DNA of 64,000 nt. It comes from Cyclina sinensis (taxonomy: Eukaryota; Mollusca; Bivalvia; Venerida; Veneridae). The stretch is taken from positions 31,916,361 through 31,980,360 of the forward strand of contig JAAONU010000003.1 in NCBI GenBank assembly GCA_012932295.1, in the 5' to 3' direction. This document shows, in pieces, positions 59,842-64,000 of the stretch. A program made the position numbers and the translations under genes. Position 1 is the first letter of the stretch. Each line of letters begins with the position of its first letter. The notes beneath the pieces were generated by a model. The model did not search any database, was not told the origin of the DNA, and worked only from the letters and a program-made list of their open reading frames with translations.

Positions 59842-60070
59842 GTAAGCGTTTTCAAAATATTACAGGCTTTTATTGTCAGTTATTTTATGTTACTGTTTGT
59901 TCCATTGTTTCCTTTTCTTCTTTTATATTGATAAACTAATAGCTTATAGTTACAATTTGCTTGTTTAAGAATAACTTAACTTACTTCAGAATGTTTTAAT
60001 TTTACGATATATTTTACACACTGTGACTTGAGGAAACGTCGATGATTTATTTTTTCTTTAATCTGTTCAG

Positions 60071-60090
60071 CCATGAAGGGCAACAGATAA
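60071..60090 (+). CDS. Shaw: Possible alternative K+ channel terminal exon
   Basis: The acceptor is tttaatctgttcag. Continuing from microexon b it reads SMKGNR then TAA at 60088-60090, with AATAAA seven bases later. With the other microexon b donor the frame ends after THEGQQIIEQ instead, so both joins terminate here. The poly(A) signal placement strengthens the terminal-exon reading. Confidence 0.38.
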
Positions 60091-60096
60091 TCGAAC

Positions 60097-60102
60097 AATA
60101 AA
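60097..60102 (+). terminator. Poly(A) signal AATAAA after candidate channel terminal exon
   Basis: Canonical hexamer just past the stop of the candidate terminal exon. The 3' UTR would be very short, as the hexamer lies within 15 bases of the stop. Confidence 0.4.
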
Positions 60103-60130
60103 AACTGCAACAAGAATGTCTTTGGAATGC

Positions 60131-60158
60131 TCTCTCTCTCTCTCTCGCTCTCTCTCTC
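60131..60158. repeat. (TC)n microsatellite
   Basis: Fourteen TC-type dinucleotides with one GC interruption, 40 bp after the candidate channel terminal exon. Confidence 0.95.
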
Positions 60159-62041
60159 AACACTTACATGCTAAATTGTAATCAGTAAACTATTTTGTGT
60201 TATGTTGGTTTCAAATGTTGATTAAATGAACTGAAGTTTGAACGCTCAGATATCTGAGTGTAGTTGTTTCGTAGTTTTAAAATTGCAAAATATTATAAAA
60301 GGTAACATTTCAATTTTAAGGTAACACCAGTTTTCTTTTCATAACCTTATCTTTATTTAAAGATACCAAATTCTGTTTCAATAAAATTCATGATTGTAGT
60401 AACAATTTGCATTTGCATTCAAAGGAAAAAAAAGTTAAGCAGTTCACATATAGTTTCTAGTTTATTTTCTACTTTATTTTACATTTTCTTATATTTTGTT
60501 ATACTACATACTTACATGGGTGTTAGAGCTTCAGTTCTAAATGGGTTAATATTTGGCAAGTTTTCACATAGTTTTGAATATAAATACTAATACTTGTTTA
60601 GGTCCAAATAAATCCAAACCAACATTGTTTAATATTGAAGAAGAGCGCAGGGGTTAAGGGTAAGGACTGAACGTTAGAAGAAGACTTGATAGGTAGAAAG
60701 CCACCTATATATTCACGTGCTTCTGTATAACTGCAAGACAATTAGTTGTAACATGTTGCTTATATCATTAGGGGAACCTGCTTATTGTCAGAATTAATTA
60801 ATTGTTAGATATGCTTCACTTGAGAATGACGTACCGAAGTTTTCATGTTTAACTTACCGATGCATAGAGTTTATGGCCAATTAAGATGTTATCTTGCCGA
60901 AATTTATAGAACAAGTGCCAAAGTTTTAGTTGCATTTCATAAAGACGAGGTGTGTGACATGCGCTAGAACTTTTTGTTATTCTATTAAAGTTTTAACTGT
61001 ATGCCTGTCAAAAGATGGAATATAGGTGCAGTATTGATATAAGTTTATATATATTGATGCTGACTAACAGTTTGGGAATCCTTAAACTTACTACATCTCG
61101 GTGTATATTACATTTATGCACGAGGTGTATCAAAGCCAACATTCACGTCTTCATGGGTTTTGTCGTATGACCATATTTCAACACTGCTTTTTAGAACTTA
61201 TTTTCACTAAGAGCTAAGAACATTAGCTTTTATATGAATGAATTTTATAGCAGCATACAATACTCTTGTCTAATTGAATAACACGACTAATGTAAGTAGT
61301 CAAAGATAACAATAAGTCATACAACTTGAATAATATGTAGATTAGCTTTAATGCATTACACTATATATATTCTTGTATCGGTAGAATCTTACTTATTCTC
61401 GTAGTCACACAAACTATAGTAGGTCTATAATTCTTCTTATTTTATATATCGTTTTGAGAAACTGTAGTTGTAGAAATAGTCAGAAAAGTTTGAGCAACAT
61501 GTGTGCAGGATGTGTTAATGTTTAATACAGACTGACGCAGATGTGAAATATAACCTGTACTAGAACTATGGCTGATTAATTAATTGATCATTTTATTGAC
61601 TACGTACTTAAAGGCATTATTTTCGTATATCAGTCAATAATTCTCTTTTTTTCTCACTACTGTTGCAAAATGAATAAATAAATAGATAAATGAATAAATA
61701 GCAAAAACATGAATTCACATTTTGCATGATAACTGTTTTGTTTAAAGATAAGGCATTTTGTAATACAAATTTATGTTTAATACAAGGATTATCTGATTGA
61801 TACTGTATCTGCTGTGTAGACCTGATTCATTGCCAAAGGATGAATATTTTAACAGTTGATATTTTGGGTTTTACATAACTTGCTGAACAATGTTATCGTA
61901 TTGTGAGATCTTTTAAAGCGACTGACTCACAAAATTTAACTGATTTTTTTTCTTTAGAATTAAAGAGAAGTTGATATTCTATGGAAAAAAACAACATAAA
62001 ATTAAGCTTCTATACATTATGAAAACTAAAAAAAAAAGAGT
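60159..62041. other. No gene seen
   Basis: AT-rich DNA with an aataaataaatagataaatg tract near 61672; no exon chain or RNA gene recognised. Confidence 0.5.
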
Positions 62042-62125
62042 TTTGATTTTACCAGGATTCGAACTGATGTCTTTCGATTAGTAAAATACAGAACGACGAT
62101 CTACACCACTGAGACACTGATCGTA
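62042..62125 (-). mobile_element. tRNA-derived sequence
   Basis: The minus strand reads gtctcagtggtgtagatcg (box A), then agttcgaatcc (box B), and within about 20 nt an oligo-T stretch like a pol III terminator. No closed acceptor stem, so not a functional tRNA. Confidence 0.45.
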
Positions 62126-62349
62126 GTTGTTGTCAAAATTTGTCAAAATTAATGATATAACTAAAGTACCGATAAAAGTGTATAAAATCTTATATTATGG
62201 TGTTTTTCTTTAACAAAAAATGAGTCAGTAAGTTAGTTTAGATATGTCCTTCACAATTACAACTAGATTTTCTAGATGTATAAACATTTTCACATTTTCT
62301 TCATCGTCGGCCCATCTGTGAGCAGTCCCTTTAATACGTCAGGCGAAAC

Positions 62350-62830
62350 ACGGCACCTACAACGGGTGGGCGGCGTCAGCAGGTTTTCCGCTCTATAAGT
62401 TTTCATCTGATATTCACCCAGTTTGACGATATTATTTGTGCGCATAATATCTCGACAATGTTCCATAACCAGTTAAATCCCGTCTGGCATTTTTGAGTTA
62501 TGGTCTTTGATTATTCTAATTTGACAAATTAGCTTGTCCGTTCTTAAAGTTGTAGAGTTTTTACCCGATATTCATCAAACTTGGTGATTACATTTGTAGG
62601 TATAATGCTTCTCCAGTCAAAACCAGCTAGGTTTTCATCTGATCTTCACCAAGCCTGCTGATATTGCAGTATCAGCCAAGTTCGATTACCTGTCAAATCT
62701 CTTCTGGCACTCTAAAGTTGTGGCCCTTGAATTGGACAAAATATGTCAAAAAAGCCTTGTCCGTTCTCTAAGTAGAAGATTTTTCATCAAAACTTGAAAA
62801 ACATTTCTGTTGATTTTAACGAGGTGTTAA
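62350..62830 (+). repeat. Diverged modular dispersed repeat
   Basis: Two ~230-bp modules share ttttcatctgatattcaccc / ttttcatctgatcttcacca, tctggca(t/c)t, gagttatggtctttga / agttgtggcccttga and cttgtccgttct. Open frames are absent. Confidence 0.65.
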
Positions 62831-64000
62831 ATAGGTTTAAACTAAAACCATATACTTGCTTTACATTTGTATACTTGCTTTAATTCGCAGTATGATGCCT
62901 CAACTAAAGGACGGATGCACTGTGATATTGTTGGCGCTCTTGTCTAGATATCTGTCTGTCTGCTTGTATTGACAGTTTCGTCTCAACTTGTCTGCATTTT
63001 TTACTTTGTCCTGTCGTATAAAGAAAAATGACAATATGAACAAAATGTTTGGATTAAAATCGTACTTACATTAAAAACACTTATTTATTCAAATTCATTA
63101 GGATTGTCTGTGAATATAAAAGCTTTATGCTTCTTGGTCTCAATTTTCTTAAGCAACATTGATTATGGGCTTAGCTTCTTCAATTCAATTAAAAATATGA
63201 ATTGTACATCAAGATATATTCTAACAAAGAAAAGTCAGGATCTTATTTAATTCTGCCACCTCGTGTTGTAGAATTTGTAGGCATGTAAACGTCTCACCTT
63301 TATCACTGTATATCAATCTGTCCTTGGTTTGTAAAAGATAGTCTTCAGGTTATTTAGAATCACAAACACTTCATCCTGTGCTTTTGATACGAATGGTATT
63401 CCGAGAATAATGCGACAGGTGTGTCATCTCGTGGAAATCGTGCAATTTTTACATGAAAACTGTATCCAATTCTGAAATGTGTGGCAGGTTTAAATCTCAC
63501 CCCATACATTTACGTTTTTCGTTTTCTTTATAGCAGTGCGCCTTGTAGCAAAGTCCGTAGTGTCATGGTCTTCTTGGAGTCCGAGAAGGTCACCATTCTT
63601 CCACAACCCGTTTCTCCTAAGACCAGTTGACTGTTTTTCTTTACCCTCTGATTTAAAACACACTATTCTGGAATTGAATATTACTCGATGAACGTTTTCT
63701 TTGTTTTCTATTCTTTACCCGTGTCCGAAGGATATACCTGTAAAAGAATACGGGTAAATGTTTCTCTAATTACATTATACGGCAATTCAGAATGTTCTGT
63801 TTTTGTTCAAGCGGACTACCTTGAAAAAATCAGAAATTATTACCAGTCGCATTATTTATGGAATACTACTCGTATAATAGAACAGGAAGACTGAAACTGT
63901 ATATGTTTTGTTGCATTTTCAACGTTTAATTACACATTTCCCATTAAAACATTATGATTGAAAGTTTCTGTTAGTCTTATCCTTGAAAAGCAGTTTGCTT
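62831..64000. other. No confident gene at the right edge
   Basis: Apart from the coding-like minus-strand frames at 63365-63660, nothing recognised. The plus-strand frame at 63688-63894 has no domain or splice context. Confidence 0.4.
63490..63660 (-). CDS. Unrecognised coding-like frame, possible exon or retroelement relic
   Basis: After an AAATCAG acceptor-like site the minus strand reads openly through GLRRNGLWKNGDLLGLQEDH and DTTDFATRRTAIKK to TAA at 63490. Further along (about 63365-63480) frames RFKPATHFRIGYSFHVKIAR and RIILGIPFVSKAQDEVFVIL also look coding but are out of phase with it. A decayed gene is likely; I cannot name it. Confidence 0.2.
   Translation of the reverse strand, partial: CFKSEGKEKQSTGLRRNGLWKNGDLLGLQEDHDTTDFATRRTAIKKTKNVNVWGEI

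Noticed and set aside
62042..62125. Functional tRNA gene
   Set aside because: Box A and box B are present but no closed acceptor stem or clean anticodon arm can be drawn, so it is a tRNA-derived relic.

Overview
This is 64 kb of AT-rich animal nuclear DNA: genes split by GT-AG introns, poly(A) signals, tRNA-derived SINE heads, palindromic hairpin elements and modular dispersed repeats. The gene content points to a bivalve mollusc. The secreted 'short-chain collagen C4-like' gene is typical of bivalves, the K+ channel is of the invertebrate Shaw type, and the modules carrying GTCAAGGTCA-like or 'tagtggacctctaccaagtttgttcaaat'-like text are, to my knowledge, abundant in bivalve genomes. The species cannot be named from the sequence.

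Layout. 1-7.2 kb: gene-poor and repeat-rich, with two tandem copies of a repeat full of TGACCT(T) half-sites, a 55-bp inverted pair 4.3 kb apart, a tRNA-derived element and one possible isolated minus-strand terminal exon. 7.26-15.5 kb: a plus-strand THAP zinc-finger gene with five phase-0 exons. Its intron 1 holds modular repeats and a 2.3-kb DNA transposon with very long inverted arms and a 5-bp target duplication. One 34-codon exon is duplicated in tandem, and the 3' end looks frameshifted. 15.7-28 kb: mostly repeats, with a tyrosine-recombinase fragment, a near-perfect hairpin and a tRNA-derived SINE. Two speculative minus-strand exons are also there.

28.1-55.5 kb (possibly to 60.1 kb): a plus-strand Shaw/Kv3-type voltage-gated K+ channel gene with four confident coding exons (506 residues) and a 24.2-kb first intron. 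Three further small exons downstream join in frame and would replace the C-terminus. Nested on the opposite strand in intron 1 is a complete six-exon secreted C4-like gene (46.8-50.8 kb, 269 residues). Intron 1 also carries a 61-bp minisatellite, hairpin elements, three copies of a local repeat and, 76 bp before exon 2, an exact match to the 17-nt RE1/NRSF consensus.

55.5-64 kb: no confident gene apart from the possible channel 3' exons; microsatellites and dispersed repeats.

The channel is a membrane excitability gene, the C4-like protein is a secreted extracellular factor and the THAP protein is probably a DNA-binding nuclear protein. Nothing here shows that the three work together. I found no convincing new multi-gene system. 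The most unusual points are the channel's possible alternative 3' exons, its S4 substitutions, the RE1-like site, the nested gene and the THAP exon duplication.
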